From Segatella copri (GTDB lineage: Bacteria > Bacteroidota > Bacteroidia > Bacteroidales > Bacteroidaceae), in contig NZ_CP156891.1 of NCBI RefSeq assembly GCF_019249795.2, forward strand, positions 1 to 64,000: a stretch of 64,000 nt of DNA, given 5' to 3'. The notes under the pieces were generated by a model that made no database searches, was not told where the DNA came from, and saw only the letters and a program-made list of their open reading frames with translations. This document shows, piece by piece, positions 24,895 through 34,228 of the stretch. The number at the start of each line of letters is the position of its first letter. Position 1 is the stretch's first letter. The position numbers and the translations under genes were made by a program.

Positions 24895-25938
24895 ATGTGG
24901 AGTTTTGAGATATATAATGATTGGAAAGAGATTTGGAGTGAGACATTTTTGATGAAATGGAATCATATATATGAATCGTCACCATTTAGTCATGTATTTT
25001 TTCATCCTGCTGTTGCTAGAATTTGGATAGATACTTATATGCCTCTTAGAAAGATTACTCCTATTTTTGTTTGGGGCCGATATAAAGATATAGAAGTTTT
25101 CTTACCTTTGGTGCTTTGGAAAAAGAACTGGAAACAAGCTTTTATGAAGAGTATCGTATCTGTAGGGTATTCAGACTATGATTATCATGATCCTCTTTTT
25201 TCAAAAATGATTAGTGATGATGAAAAAGAAGCCTTTTGGGTTGACTTGTTTGAGTGTTTGAAAACATATCATGCAGATGAGGTATGTTTAGAGGGAATTA
25301 GAAGTGATATTATATCTTCTGACCCAAATTGGATACAAGGAGAAATTTGTCCTTGCTTGAATCTGTCTGATATGTCTGATGATTCGGATTTGTTGTCTTT
25401 CTTAAATACAAAGCTTCGTGGAGATATAAGAAGACAGATTCGTAGATTAAATGAAATAGCAGAACTTAAGTTTAATGAATATAATTGTATTGATGAAGTA
25501 CCTGTAGAATTGTTTGAGGAGTTTTTAAAAGTACATACTTTGCGATGGCCACACGCATATAAGGCTCCCCTGTTTCACAAAAACTTACTTGGATTGTGTG
25601 GCATAAATGGACCTGTACATTTTTCAACACTATCTGTTGGGGAGGTTGTTGTTGCTTGGCATCTTGGTTTTGAGGATGACAGTACCTACTATTATTATAT
25701 GCCAGCAGGAAATCCTGAGTATCAGAAATATTCACCTGTAAAAATTCATCTTTATTATTTGATTTGCAGAGCTATCAAGAAAGGCTTGGTTAAGTATGAT
25801 CACCTTAGAGGTGATGAAACCTATAAATCTGGCTGGGCAGATGGAAGTATTTATGTAAATAGTCTTCGTCAATTCAACTCTTCATTAAGTACGAATATGA
25901 AGCGCTCTCTACTTAAATTTCGAAGTGTTATTTCTTAA
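24895..25938 (+). CDS. GNAT/FemAB-like acyltransferase (CelD/BcsL type)
   Basis: This 347-residue protein has the GNAT_6-like core: FLNTKLRGDIRRQIRRLNEI, a middle helical region, and GEVVVAWHLGFEDDSTYYYYM followed by KYSPVKIHLYYLICRAIKKG and YDHLRGDETYKSGW. Such proteins transfer acyl groups to amino sugars in polysaccharide clusters. It starts 2 bases after the PIG-L deacetylase gene, so the pair may deacetylate and then re-acylate the same sugar; that link is inferred. Confidence 0.82.
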   Translation: MWSFEIYNDWKEIWSETFLMKWNHIYESSPFSHVFFHPAVARIWIDTYMPLRKITPIFVWGRYKDIEVFLPLVLWKKNWKQAFMKSIVSVGYSDYDYHDPLFSKMISDDEKEAFWVDLFECLKTYHADEVCLEGIRSDIISSDPNWIQGEICPCLNLSDMSDDSDLLSFLNTKLRGDIRRQIRRLNEIAELKFNEYNCIDEVPVELFEEFLKVHTLRWPHAYKAPLFHKNLLGLCGINGPVHFSTLSVGEVVVAWHLGFEDDSTYYYYMPAGNPEYQKYSPVKIHLYYLICRAIKKGLVKYDHLRGDETYKSGWADGSIYVNSLRQFNSSLSTNMKRSLLKFRSVIS

Positions 25939-26001
25939 TTATAAGTGTTGTATCCTTGCATTTATAGTTATTATAACATCATGATTGTTTTTTAGTAACT
26001 T

Positions 26002-27126
26002 ATGAAAATATTAGTAACAATTCCGTGCCTCTTGACTGGAGGCACGGAAATACAGACCCTAAATCTGGTGCGTGCATTGGTGAAGGGAGGACATCAGGTG
26101 ACAACAGCCTGCTACTTTGAACACACCGAAAATATGGTGAAGCAGTATGAAGAAGTGGGTAGTAAAGTGGTACTCTTTTCAAAAGCAGGAGTACGATTGG
26201 GAGGAGTGAAGGGAATCTTGTTCCTCTTGAAAAATTTATGGAAGATTAAATTATCTCTTAGACCTGATGTTGTGCATGTACAGTATATGGCACCTGGTGC
26301 CATTCCCATCATCCTGTTAAAACTGATGGGGCAGAAGAATATCGTTGCGACAGCTCATACCAATGCTGATGTATATGGAGTAAAAGCAATGAAACTATTA
26401 AAGTTTTTGCAGAGTCATGTATTGAGAGCTTTTACCTGTATTACACTTAGAGCAGAGAAAAACTTCTTTGGGAGTTGTTCTTTATTTGATTCTTCTATCT
26501 GTCGTATTCCTGCTCATGCTCATTATACCATATATAATGCCTTGCCTGGTTATATTCAGATTACTGATAAAAAAAGAGAAAATAAGAATATTATAACCAT
26601 TGGTGTGGTGAGTCGTTTGGAGCATATCAAGGGTATGGATCTTATAGTTCCTGCTTTTGCCAAAGTATATGACAAGCATAAGAATGTTCGTTTGTTGGTG
26701 GTAGGGGATGGTTCCTTGCTGAAACAAATGGAGGAAGATGCTAATAGGTTGCATCTTAAAAATATAATAAAGTTTGTTGGAAGGCAAGAACAAGCAGCCT
26801 TGCAATCATATTATGATAAAATAGACGTGTTATTAATGCCATCTAGAAGCGAAGGCTTCGGCCTGACGGCAATAGAAGGTATGGCACGTGGATGTGTGCT
26901 GGTAGCTAGTAATACAGGAGGCTTGCCTGAGGTAGTAAGAGAAGGGTATGTTGGATTACTTCATCAACCGGAATCGGTAGATGATTTGTCTAATAAAATC
27001 TGTTGTCTTTTAGAAAATCCAAAACTTTTAGAGCAAATGCGCTCTCATTTATCGGATTATGTGCATCAGTTTACCTTTGAAAGGTATGGTGATTTGTTTA
27101 ATGATTTATATTCTAAATTGAAATAA
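26002..27126 (+). CDS. Glycosyltransferase family 4
   Basis: This 374-residue protein is a typical GT4: an N-terminal LVTIPCLLTGGTEIQTLNLV glycine-rich loop, VSRLEHIKGMDLIVPAF in the linker, GDGSLLKQMEEDA, and the donor-site motif MPSRSEGFGLTAIEGMARG with the EX7E glutamates. It should transfer a sugar from a nucleotide donor with retention of configuration. It lies between the acyltransferase and the polymerase gene. Confidence 0.9.
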   Translation: MKILVTIPCLLTGGTEIQTLNLVRALVKGGHQVTTACYFEHTENMVKQYEEVGSKVVLFSKAGVRLGGVKGILFLLKNLWKIKLSLRPDVVHVQYMAPGAIPIILLKLMGQKNIVATAHTNADVYGVKAMKLLKFLQSHVLRAFTCITLRAEKNFFGSCSLFDSSICRIPAHAHYTIYNALPGYIQITDKKRENKNIITIGVVSRLEHIKGMDLIVPAFAKVYDKHKNVRLLVVGDGSLLKQMEEDANRLHLKNIIKFVGRQEQAALQSYYDKIDVLLMPSRSEGFGLTAIEGMARGCVLVASNTGGLPEVVREGYVGLLHQPESVDDLSNKICCLLENPKLLEQMRSHLSDYVHQFTFERYGDLFNDLYSKLK

Positions 27127-27135
27127 GTAGTAATT

Positions 27136-28455
27136 ATGTCATTAATTATAAACTTGATAGTTGGTTTGATTGCTTTCTATTTTGCTTATATGTATGCCAC
27201 GAGAAAGCCGATGTTGGTAAAAGTGCCATGGTATGAGGGATGGAAATATGAGTGCAATCAACCATTAAGCTTTTTGATATACAGTATATTGACAGCAATG
27301 TTATTCCTTGGTCCACTTTCTTTGGTGAAATACGGAGTATGGATAGTTATATTGCTGTTGATGATGTATAGAGGGGCTTTCCGATATCGTTTTAATATGG
27401 TACTTGGAGCATATACCTTGTTTGTGCTATGGAATCTTTATACAATGACTTATACTCCATATCCAGAACAGGGATGGATGATGATCTTGAAGTTTTGTCT
27501 TCCGTATCTTTATTTTTGGTTGGGATACAATGCCATCCAATGTGAAGATGATTTCTATGTTTTCTTAGAGAAAACTTGCTGGATATGCTGTGTGTATGCA
27601 CTCTTTTTAGGAGGTATTATATCTAATACATTACCAAATTTAAAAGCTTTGTTTACTTTTAGAGCTGGCGGTCTTTTTATATCGTATGCTTCATTGGCTG
27701 ACTTTTTTGCTATTTTGTTTTCTGTTTTCTTTATTATGTATTTTGTTACTAAGAAAAGAAAATATTTATGGATGGCAGGTTGGGTGTTTCTCTCAACGGT
27801 TGTAGATAGTGTAAGAACTGGCATTGGTGCTTCAGTATTAGGTTTGTCATTTTTTTATATGATATATAAAAAAGGAAGATCCATACCTTATATAGGTTTG
27901 ATGGTTATACTTTTTATCACTTCCATTTTTGCCGTTCCTGAGGTAAGAGAAAAAATGTTTGGTTCCAAGGCTTCCACAGTGTCTGTTGGTTCTGCATCAA
28001 TGGATCAAGTCGAAATGAATGGTCGTAATTTTATGTGGGAGAGAATTATGAACCATGCTTATTATGGACATGAAACGATGGGAAGCGGTTGTGGTGCAGC
28101 TTTAGGTTGGCTAAAGGAGCAGGCTGATAAGGATAATGGATTGCGTTTAATACATTCAGACTGGGTACAAATGTTGTCTGAGTCGGGAAATATTGGACTT
28201 GGCATATTTATCTTTTTTGTTATAGTTATGCTTTTTGTTGTGTTATCTGAAACCTGGAAATTCAAAGGTTGTGAAATTGTAACTTTTGCAGGCGCTTTGA
28301 CCGTTGCTTCTTTTGTGGCTTGCTTTTTTGCAATGGGATTTGATAATGTTATCACTTATGCTCAACAAAGCTATGTGATACCATTTATTTTTCTTGGGAT
28401 ATTTTATAAAATTAAAGATTTAAATAATGATTTCAGTAGTAATACCTCTATATAA
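27136..28455 (+). CDS. O-antigen polymerase (Wzy-like) membrane protein
   Basis: This 439-residue protein has about ten to eleven hydrophobic segments and a large loop between the later ones (NGRNFMWERIMNHAYYGHET, then GSGCGAALGWLKEQADKD) ending in HSDWVQMLSESGNIGL. An Arg-rich periplasmic loop followed by H-x-D/N residues is characteristic of O-antigen ligase/polymerase (Wzy_C) proteins. It probably links repeat units in the periplasm. The 3' end overlaps the next glycosyltransferase gene by 29 bases. Confidence 0.82.
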   Translation: MSLIINLIVGLIAFYFAYMYATRKPMLVKVPWYEGWKYECNQPLSFLIYSILTAMLFLGPLSLVKYGVWIVILLLMMYRGAFRYRFNMVLGAYTLFVLWNLYTMTYTPYPEQGWMMILKFCLPYLYFWLGYNAIQCEDDFYVFLEKTCWICCVYALFLGGIISNTLPNLKALFTFRAGGLFISYASLADFFAILFSVFFIMYFVTKKRKYLWMAGWVFLSTVVDSVRTGIGASVLGLSFFYMIYKKGRSIPYIGLMVILFITSIFAVPEVREKMFGSKASTVSVGSASMDQVEMNGRNFMWERIMNHAYYGHETMGSGCGAALGWLKEQADKDNGLRLIHSDWVQMLSESGNIGLGIFIFFVIVMLFVVLSETWKFKGCEIVTFAGALTVASFVACFFAMGFDNVITYAQQSYVIPFIFLGIFYKIKDLNNDFSSNTSI

Positions 28456-29350
28456 TAAAGAAAAGCAAATAGCTAAAACGCTTCAGGCAGTTTTGGATCA
28501 GACATATAAAAATTATGAAATCATAATCGTTAACGATGGCTCTACAGATGGAAGTGTTAGTATTGTGAAAAGTTTCTCAGATTCTCGCATTCAATTGATA
28601 AATCAAGAGAATGGGGGAGTGGGATGTGCTCGTAATCGAGGTATAGAAGAATCTAAAGGTGAATATATTGCATTTTTAGATGCTGATGATATGTGGCATA
28701 AAGACTATCTTCAAACACAAATTGATTTAATCAATAAATATCCTAGCTGTGGAATTTGGGCGACAGACTATTTATTGAAAAGTCCTAGTGGAAAAGAAGT
28801 TAATACAATAATTAATAATTTGAGCTTTAAAGGAGAAGATGGCATTATCGACAATTATTTTAGGGTTGCTTCAACATCTACTCCTCCATTATGGACATCT
28901 GCGATTGTCTTGAGAAAAAGTATAATACAGCAGATAGGTGGATTTCCTGTAGGATTGCCTTTAGGAGAGGATTTATTAACTTGGGCAAAGATGGCTCTAT
29001 GTTCTCAAATAGCTTATAGTAAGAAAGCGCTCGCAGTTTATTGCATAAGAGATACTCATAGCTTTGATCAACGTCCTATGAAAAGGATATCTAAGGAAGA
29101 TCCTGTAGGGGTAGAGCTGCAGAAAATATATTCTCAAAATAAGACAGTAGAAGGATTAAGGTGTTATTTGTCTAGTTGGCATAAGATGAGAGCCTTTGAT
29201 GCAATGAGAAATTGTCAAAGGCTTCTTGCTTGGAATGAGTCTTTTAAGGCATTAAAATATAACTTGAAGAATTTCAAGATATACGCTATTATATTTTTGT
29301 CTGTTTTGCCAGAATCTTTAATGCATCTGTGTCTTAAATTAAAAAAATAA
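28427..29350 (+). CDS. Glycosyltransferase family 2
   Basis: This 307-residue GT-A enzyme starts MISVVIPLYNKEKQIAKTLQ, has IIIVNDGSTDGS for nucleotide binding, NGGVGCARNRGIEES, and the metal-binding DxD as FLDADDMW. It should transfer a sugar with inversion during repeat-unit assembly. The gene starts inside the end of the polymerase gene, which implies coupled translation. Confidence 0.93.
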   Translation: MISVVIPLYNKEKQIAKTLQAVLDQTYKNYEIIIVNDGSTDGSVSIVKSFSDSRIQLINQENGGVGCARNRGIEESKGEYIAFLDADDMWHKDYLQTQIDLINKYPSCGIWATDYLLKSPSGKEVNTIINNLSFKGEDGIIDNYFRVASTSTPPLWTSAIVLRKSIIQQIGGFPVGLPLGEDLLTWAKMALCSQIAYSKKALAVYCIRDTHSFDQRPMKRISKEDPVGVELQKIYSQNKTVEGLRCYLSSWHKMRAFDAMRNCQRLLAWNESFKALKYNLKNFKIYAIIFLSVLPESLMHLCLKLKK

Positions 29351-29354
29351 TAGA

Positions 29355-30611
29355 ATGATTGATATCGGAAAAAAATGTTGTGGGTGTAATTCTTGTGCTC
29401 AAAGTTGTCCTAAACAGTGTATATCAATGTCTGAGGATAATGAAGGCTTTCTTTATCCTTCTGTAGATACAAACCTATGTGTTGGGTGCCATTTGTGTGA
29501 AAAGGTATGTCCTGTATTGAATATTTCATCAGGTCAATATCCTATATCATGCTATGCTGCTAAAAGTCCTGATGAGCAAATCAGAAAAGAGAGTTCTAGT
29601 GGAGGAATCTTTTCTTTGTTGGCTCAAAAAATTATAGAAAATGGTGGGGTCGTTTTTGGAGCTGCTTTTAATAAAAAGTGGGAGGTTGTTCATTGTTACA
29701 CAGAAACATTGGAAGGCTTAAACTCTCTTAGAGGGTCTAAATATGTACAGAGTAAGATAGGAAATGCATATGAGCAAGTGAAAACTTTTCTGAAAAATGG
29801 ACGTTTAGTCCTTTTTTCTGGAACCCCTTGTCAAATTGCTGGCTTGAAAACGTTTTTAAGGAAAGATTATGAGAATCTTATTACCCTAGATTTCGTTTGT
29901 CATGGAGTTCCTTCGCCTGGTGTTTTTAGATGGTATCTTCAAGAGCAAATTTATTATTACGCTGCTCGTAAGAGCAGCAAAAATTCTGTTTTTCACTCCT
30001 CTATTCTTTCTATTCCCAAAAGGGAAATTTATTTTCCTGATGGGGTAGAATTAGATAATGTATTTTTTAGAGACAAACGGAAAGGTTGGAAAAAATACTG
30101 TTTTTCTCTCCTCTTTGCCGAAGCCTCGGCTGATGGCAAAAGAAATACTGTTTCTTTCTCCTATGTGCTTAATGAATGCAAATATTTAGACGGCTTCTTT
30201 AATGATTTATATTTACGGCCTTGTTGCTATGGGTGTAATTTTAAGGGCTTGCGCTCTGGTGCAGATATAACAATCGGGGATTTTTGGAACATTCATACGT
30301 ATAATAGGAAATGGGACGATGACAAAGGTGTTTCTTGTGTGATAGTTCAAAGTAAAAAAGGTAAAGAGCTCTTTAGTAAGACAGATAGTGATACGATAGA
30401 GGTTCCTTATGATGTTATAACTTTAAGAAATCCATCCATAAATCATTCTGCAAAAATAGATAAGACAAAAAGAGAAATATTCTTTGCAGGTCAGAATAAA
30501 GAATTGTCTTCTTTAATTGATAGTTTATGTAAACCAAGTTTTAAACAACGGGTCTATAAAGAAATATATAACTTATTAGAAGTTGTTGGTTTAATGACAA
30601 TAGTTCGTTAA
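29355..30611 (+). CDS. FrhB-like Fe-S protein (coenzyme F420 hydrogenase beta subunit family)
   Basis: This 418-residue protein has two ferredoxin-type 4Fe-4S motifs at the N-terminus (CCGCNSCAQSCPKQCI and CVGCHLCEKVCP), then the FrhB N domain (KESSSGGIFSLLAQKIIENG, GTPCQIAGLKTFL) and C domain (RPCCYGCNFKGLRSGADITIGDFW). Such proteins recur in polysaccharide clusters next to pyruvyl transferases, where they are thought to reduce or modify a sugar. A pyruvyl transferase gene follows after the insertion element. The chemistry in this cluster is not known. Confidence 0.88.
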   Translation: MIDIGKKCCGCNSCAQSCPKQCISMSEDNEGFLYPSVDTNLCVGCHLCEKVCPVLNISSGQYPISCYAAKSPDEQIRKESSSGGIFSLLAQKIIENGGVVFGAAFNKKWEVVHCYTETLEGLNSLRGSKYVQSKIGNAYEQVKTFLKNGRLVLFSGTPCQIAGLKTFLRKDYENLITLDFVCHGVPSPGVFRWYLQEQIYYYAARKSSKNSVFHSSILSIPKREIYFPDGVELDNVFFRDKRKGWKKYCFSLLFAEASADGKRNTVSFSYVLNECKYLDGFFNDLYLRPCCYGCNFKGLRSGADITIGDFWNIHTYNRKWDDDKGVSCVIVQSKKGKELFSKTDSDTIEVPYDVITLRNPSINHSAKIDKTKREIFFAGQNKELSSLIDSLCKPSFKQRVYKEIYNLLEVVGLMTIVR

Positions 30612-30623
30612 TAATTCAATAAT

Positions 30624-31934
30624 GTGCTAAGCAGCTGTACGCTGTAAGCACGAGAGATCTTTGAAAATCTTGCTAATTAAAGTTCGGTTCGGGGTGTACC
30701 CGCTTGCTTTAAAAATTCGTTTCACCAGATAAATGTTGGTCATCAGTGACTTGAATGAAGACATAGAATATTCCATTCCCATCTCCTTCATAGTTACCTT
30801 GGCAACATTTAGTGATGTGAACGAAGCATTGAAAGCAAAATCGAGTTTCCACTTATCGCGAGCCTGGCAGTCCATAAGACCAGTATAGCCTTTGGCGTCA
30901 CGAAAGCAAAATTCGATCTGGAACCTGGTTCTATAATAAAGAAGTACCTCTTCACCCGAAAGTGAGGTGTCTGTAGAGAAGAATAGTTTCTTCTTGCCAT
31001 TCGGCATCTGCCAGATGACAAGTCTAACTTTACACCTGAGTGCCTTGGAATAGGCTATCAAAGTATAAGCTGTTCCTTCTATATCTTTCATCTCCATCTT
31101 CTCCATTCGAGTGAGGTCAAGATTCTTCATATCAATCTTGCCATCCTTGGTCTTGGGGCGACCACGTTTTCCAGTACGTGGACCAGCATAGACATAAAAG
31201 AGACAAGCATTGTCACGAAAGCGGCTTATCAAAGAGAACCCTTCTTTCTTTATCCCATTAACAAATGTACTTGTAGAGAAGTAAGCATCTGCAACTATGA
31301 GGGTTGAGAGTTTGAGAAGTTCCTTGCGGTAACGCTTAATGACGCTGATATAGAAATCTACCATAGTCTTGTTTCTAAGACTCAGTTCTTTATTACTTAG
31401 CGACTGGTGTGCTTTTAACATCATGCAGTCTTTGGCATCAATATAAATGAGGACAATACCCATGATTTCGAGACCATGTTTAACAGACTGTGCACATCCC
31501 GACCAAAAACGACCGATATGTGGAGTCTTCTTGCCAGCTTTGCTGATGTAGCTGGGATCAATGGCAATAGCCCATCTTCCCTGTTTACCAAAGAAGCGCT
31601 TGGCAAGTGAGACATTAAGTTTGAGCCAGTCAATGCTTTTCGACTTTTTTAAGCCGAATGCGTTGCGATAGGTTTGCTCAACATGCGAGCCATACCTCCC
31701 CATTTGGGTGAAATTTATCTTTCTTGGTATTACCATGAACAAAATTATCACCTCGATGAGTATTTTCTCGAAACTTTTTGTTAACTTTGCAGCCGAATCT
31801 TCAACTGCATCTTTAAAGATATCCATATATTGGTCAAGTCCTGTATTCATATAATTTTGCGTTTGTTGTGATTTGCAAAGTTACTGAAAATCAGCGACTT
31901 GACCAACTTTTTATAATTAAGTTTTCATAAGCAC
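30624..31934 (-). mobile_element. IS4-type insertion sequence
   Basis: A single transposase gene is flanked by short terminal sequences with weak inverted similarity (GTGCTAAG at 30624 and the complement of GTGCTTAT ending near 31934). The ends and a target duplication are not certain. The element lies between the FrhB-like gene and the second pyruvyl transferase gene, opposite to the cluster's direction, and does not seem to break a reading frame. It carries its own -7 element TAACTTTG (31883-31876). Confidence 0.65.
30627..31850 (-). CDS. IS4-family DDE transposase
   Basis: This 407-residue transposase shows WAIAIDPSYISKAGKKTPH with the first Asp, STLIVADAYFSTSTFVNGI with the second, and YYRTRFQIEFCFRDAKGYTG, a Y-(2)-R-(3)-E-(6)-K type motif with the catalytic Glu as in IS4 elements. 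The frame is intact, so the element may still move. Its base composition differs from the AT-rich genes around it. Confidence 0.88.
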   Translation of the reverse strand: MNTGLDQYMDIFKDAVEDSAAKLTKSFEKILIEVIILFMVIPRKINFTQMGRYGSHVEQTYRNAFGLKKSKSIDWLKLNVSLAKRFFGKQGRWAIAIDPSYISKAGKKTPHIGRFWSGCAQSVKHGLEIMGIVLIYIDAKDCMMLKAHQSLSNKELSLRNKTMVDFYISVIKRYRKELLKLSTLIVADAYFSTSTFVNGIKKEGFSLISRFRDNACLFYVYAGPRTGKRGRPKTKDGKIDMKNLDLTRMEKMEMKDIEGTAYTLIAYSKALRCKVRLVIWQMPNGKKKLFFSTDTSLSGEEVLLYYRTRFQIEFCFRDAKGYTGLMDCQARDKWKLDFAFNASFTSLNVAKVTMKEMGMEYSMSSFKSLMTNIYLVKRIFKASGYTPNRTLISKIFKDLSCLQRTAA

Positions 31935-32028
31935 TTCTTAATATAAGTTATTGATTTACAGACGATTAAATATTAATTTAACGCAGTATTATAATGAGAA
32001 TTATTCACTTAATAAAATATTATAAGCG

Positions 32029-33066
32029 ATGAAAGTAGGCATATTAACTTATCATTGGGCAAATAATTATGGTGCTGTTTTACAGGCTTATGCATTATTG
32101 AGCAAGTTAAAAGAAATGGGACATGATGCTTACATAATAGACAGAATTCGTACATTTTCTGGTTGGCGACGCTTGTATCATAGTTATTCTTATAAGCATT
32201 ACTTTTCTTGGTATAGATTCTTGAAATTTAATAAGGAGTTTTTGGCTCCTAAAACACCACTCTGTACATCTACAAAACAATTGATAGCAACTTTCCCATC
32301 TTTACATTTTGATGCTGTTATTGTTGGTAGTGATCAGGTATGGCGAGAGTCCTTTATGGGGCACAACTATTTCCTTGATTTTGTTTCCGGTAATTGTAAA
32401 AGAATATCCTATGCAGCTTCTTTTGGTCTTTCTAAATGGTCATTAAATGAGGCTTTTACTTTAAAGGCAAAACAGCTGATGCAACAGTTTGATAAGGTTT
32501 CTGTTCGAGAAAAATCAGGAATTGAAATATGTAAAAATGTATTTAATGTTGATGCAGAACTCGTTATAGATCCAACGTTATTATGGGATGCTAGGTTCTA
32601 TGAAGAGAATTTGTTGGATAAAGTTTGTCGTGTAAAGGAACCTAAGGTAGTAGCATATATACTTGGTGAAAACAAAGATCAAAATGTTGCTGCTAAAAAT
32701 ATAGCGCAAGAAGAAAATATTTGCTTTGTTGATTTGTGGAGTCAAAAATCTTTAGTTCAGGGTCATTATACTGTTGAAGAATGGTTAGGCTATATACGTG
32801 ATGCAAAGTATGTTATTACTAATTCTTTCCATGCAACTGTCTTTTCTATATTATTTCATAAACAGTTTGTTGTTCTCAATAATAAAAGTGGTGGTAGTGA
32901 CAGAATCTCAACGCTTTTGAATTATCTTGGTCTTCAGCATTTATTTGTTGTTACTACTGGTAAGGATATGTATAAGGCTTTAGGTACACAAATAGACTAT
33001 CATCATGTAGATAGATTATTGGCGAATTTGCGAGATGTTTCTTTGAGTTTTTTAAAAAATATATAG
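32029..33066 (+). CDS. Polysaccharide pyruvyl transferase family protein
   Basis: This 345-residue protein starts MKVGILTYHWANNYGAVLQA and has the family signatures HFDAVIVGSDQVWRESF, RISYAASFG and KYVITNSFHATVFSILF. It should add a pyruvate ketal, or a related group, to a sugar. It is complete, unlike the copy broken by the prophage, so the cluster keeps at least one such enzyme. The IS element lies just upstream and may affect its expression. Confidence 0.88.
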   Translation: MKVGILTYHWANNYGAVLQAYALLSKLKEMGHDAYIIDRIRTFSGWRRLYHSYSYKHYFSWYRFLKFNKEFLAPKTPLCTSTKQLIATFPSLHFDAVIVGSDQVWRESFMGHNYFLDFVSGNCKRISYAASFGLSKWSLNEAFTLKAKQLMQQFDKVSVREKSGIEICKNVFNVDAELVIDPTLLWDARFYEENLLDKVCRVKEPKVVAYILGENKDQNVAAKNIAQEENICFVDLWSQKSLVQGHYTVEEWLGYIRDAKYVITNSFHATVFSILFHKQFVVLNNKSGGSDRISTLLNYLGLQHLFVVTTGKDMYKALGTQIDYHHVDRLLANLRDVSLSFLKNI

Positions 33067-33073
33067 TGTTGTT

Positions 33074-34180
33074 ATGAAAAAGAAACTTTTAATCTTCCAC
33101 CCTATTGTAGCCCCATATCGTATAGACTTGTTTAATTCGTTAGCTAAGCATTACAATTCACAAATCTGCTTATTTTGGCGTAATTTGAGGGATCAGACAT
33201 TTGATTATAGCAAGATAGAAGAGCAATTTGATTTTGAGCCTAGTTATATAGTGAAAGAAGACATGGGCTTATTAAAATGGATGAAGGCTATTTGGAAAAA
33301 GTTAGATACTTCCCGTCCCGATATAGTTTTAGGAGCTGAATTTGGAATTCCTACTATTTTAATCATCTTGCATAAAATTATCACGAGAAGGCATTATAAA
33401 ATCGTTATAATCAATGATGATAGTTATGATATGTTGGTAAATAACAATCCATTTACTAAGCGACATGCTAGGGCTGTAAAGGCAATGATGCCTTTTGTTG
33501 ATGATGTGATCAATGTTGAGCCTAAGGTTGCAGCTTATAATCAGAAAAAATATCAGAAGGGAATATATTTCCCGATTATCTGTGATGATGTGATTGCCAA
33601 GAAAAGATTAGAGCGTGTGCTTCCGATTAGCCAAAACTATGTGAGTGAATATCATCTTGAAGGCAAAAAGGTTTTGTTATTTGTTGGTCGATTGGTGGCT
33701 TTAAAGAATGTGAAGTTTGCTCTACGTGCATTCATAAAAGCTAACTTAGATAATACCATATTTGTGATTGTTGGTGATGGACCAGAAAAAGAAAAACTAG
33801 AGAAAATTGCAGCAGGTAATCCTGCTGTTATTTTTACGGGGCGTTTAGAAGGGGATGAGTTATATGCTTGGTATAATGTAGGTCAAGTCTTTACGTTGCC
33901 AAGTTACAAAGAACCTTTTGGCGCTGTTACCAATGAAGCTTTAGTTGCTGGATGTAAAGTATTGATCAGCAAGGATGCAGGAAGTAACTGCCTTGTAAAG
34001 GATGGGAAAAATGGATATATCATTGATCCACATCATGAAACAAAATTTATCGAAAAGTTAAAGCTTGCTTTTTATAGTATGAAGCCTTTGAAAATGCAGT
34101 TGGTAGTTAAGGAAAATATGATGGTTAGCAGTTTTGAAGAGCATATTAAATCTTTATATGCTCGTATGGAGAATTTATAG
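33074..34180 (+). CDS. Glycosyltransferase family 4
   Basis: This 368-residue GT-B protein starts LIFHPIVAPYRIDLFNSLAK, the opening of GT4 enzymes with a PxxxYR acceptor loop. It continues with LLFVGRLVALKNVKFALRAF, VIVGDGPEKEKLEKIA and LPSYKEPFGAVTNEALVAG at the donor site, including the EX7E glutamate pair. It starts 7 bases after the pyruvyl transferase gene. Confidence 0.87.
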   Translation: MKKKLLIFHPIVAPYRIDLFNSLAKHYNSQICLFWRNLRDQTFDYSKIEEQFDFEPSYIVKEDMGLLKWMKAIWKKLDTSRPDIVLGAEFGIPTILIILHKIITRRHYKIVIINDDSYDMLVNNNPFTKRHARAVKAMMPFVDDVINVEPKVAAYNQKKYQKGIYFPIICDDVIAKKRLERVLPISQNYVSEYHLEGKKVLLFVGRLVALKNVKFALRAFIKANLDNTIFVIVGDGPEKEKLEKIAAGNPAVIFTGRLEGDELYAWYNVGQVFTLPSYKEPFGAVTNEALVAGCKVLISKDAGSNCLVKDGKNGYIIDPHHETKFIEKLKLAFYSMKPLKMQLVVKENMMVSSFEEHIKSLYARMENL

Positions 34181-34228
34181 TTTTTGAAGGATATCTTCAA
34201 GCCATGCGATTAGCATAATATTTTATCT

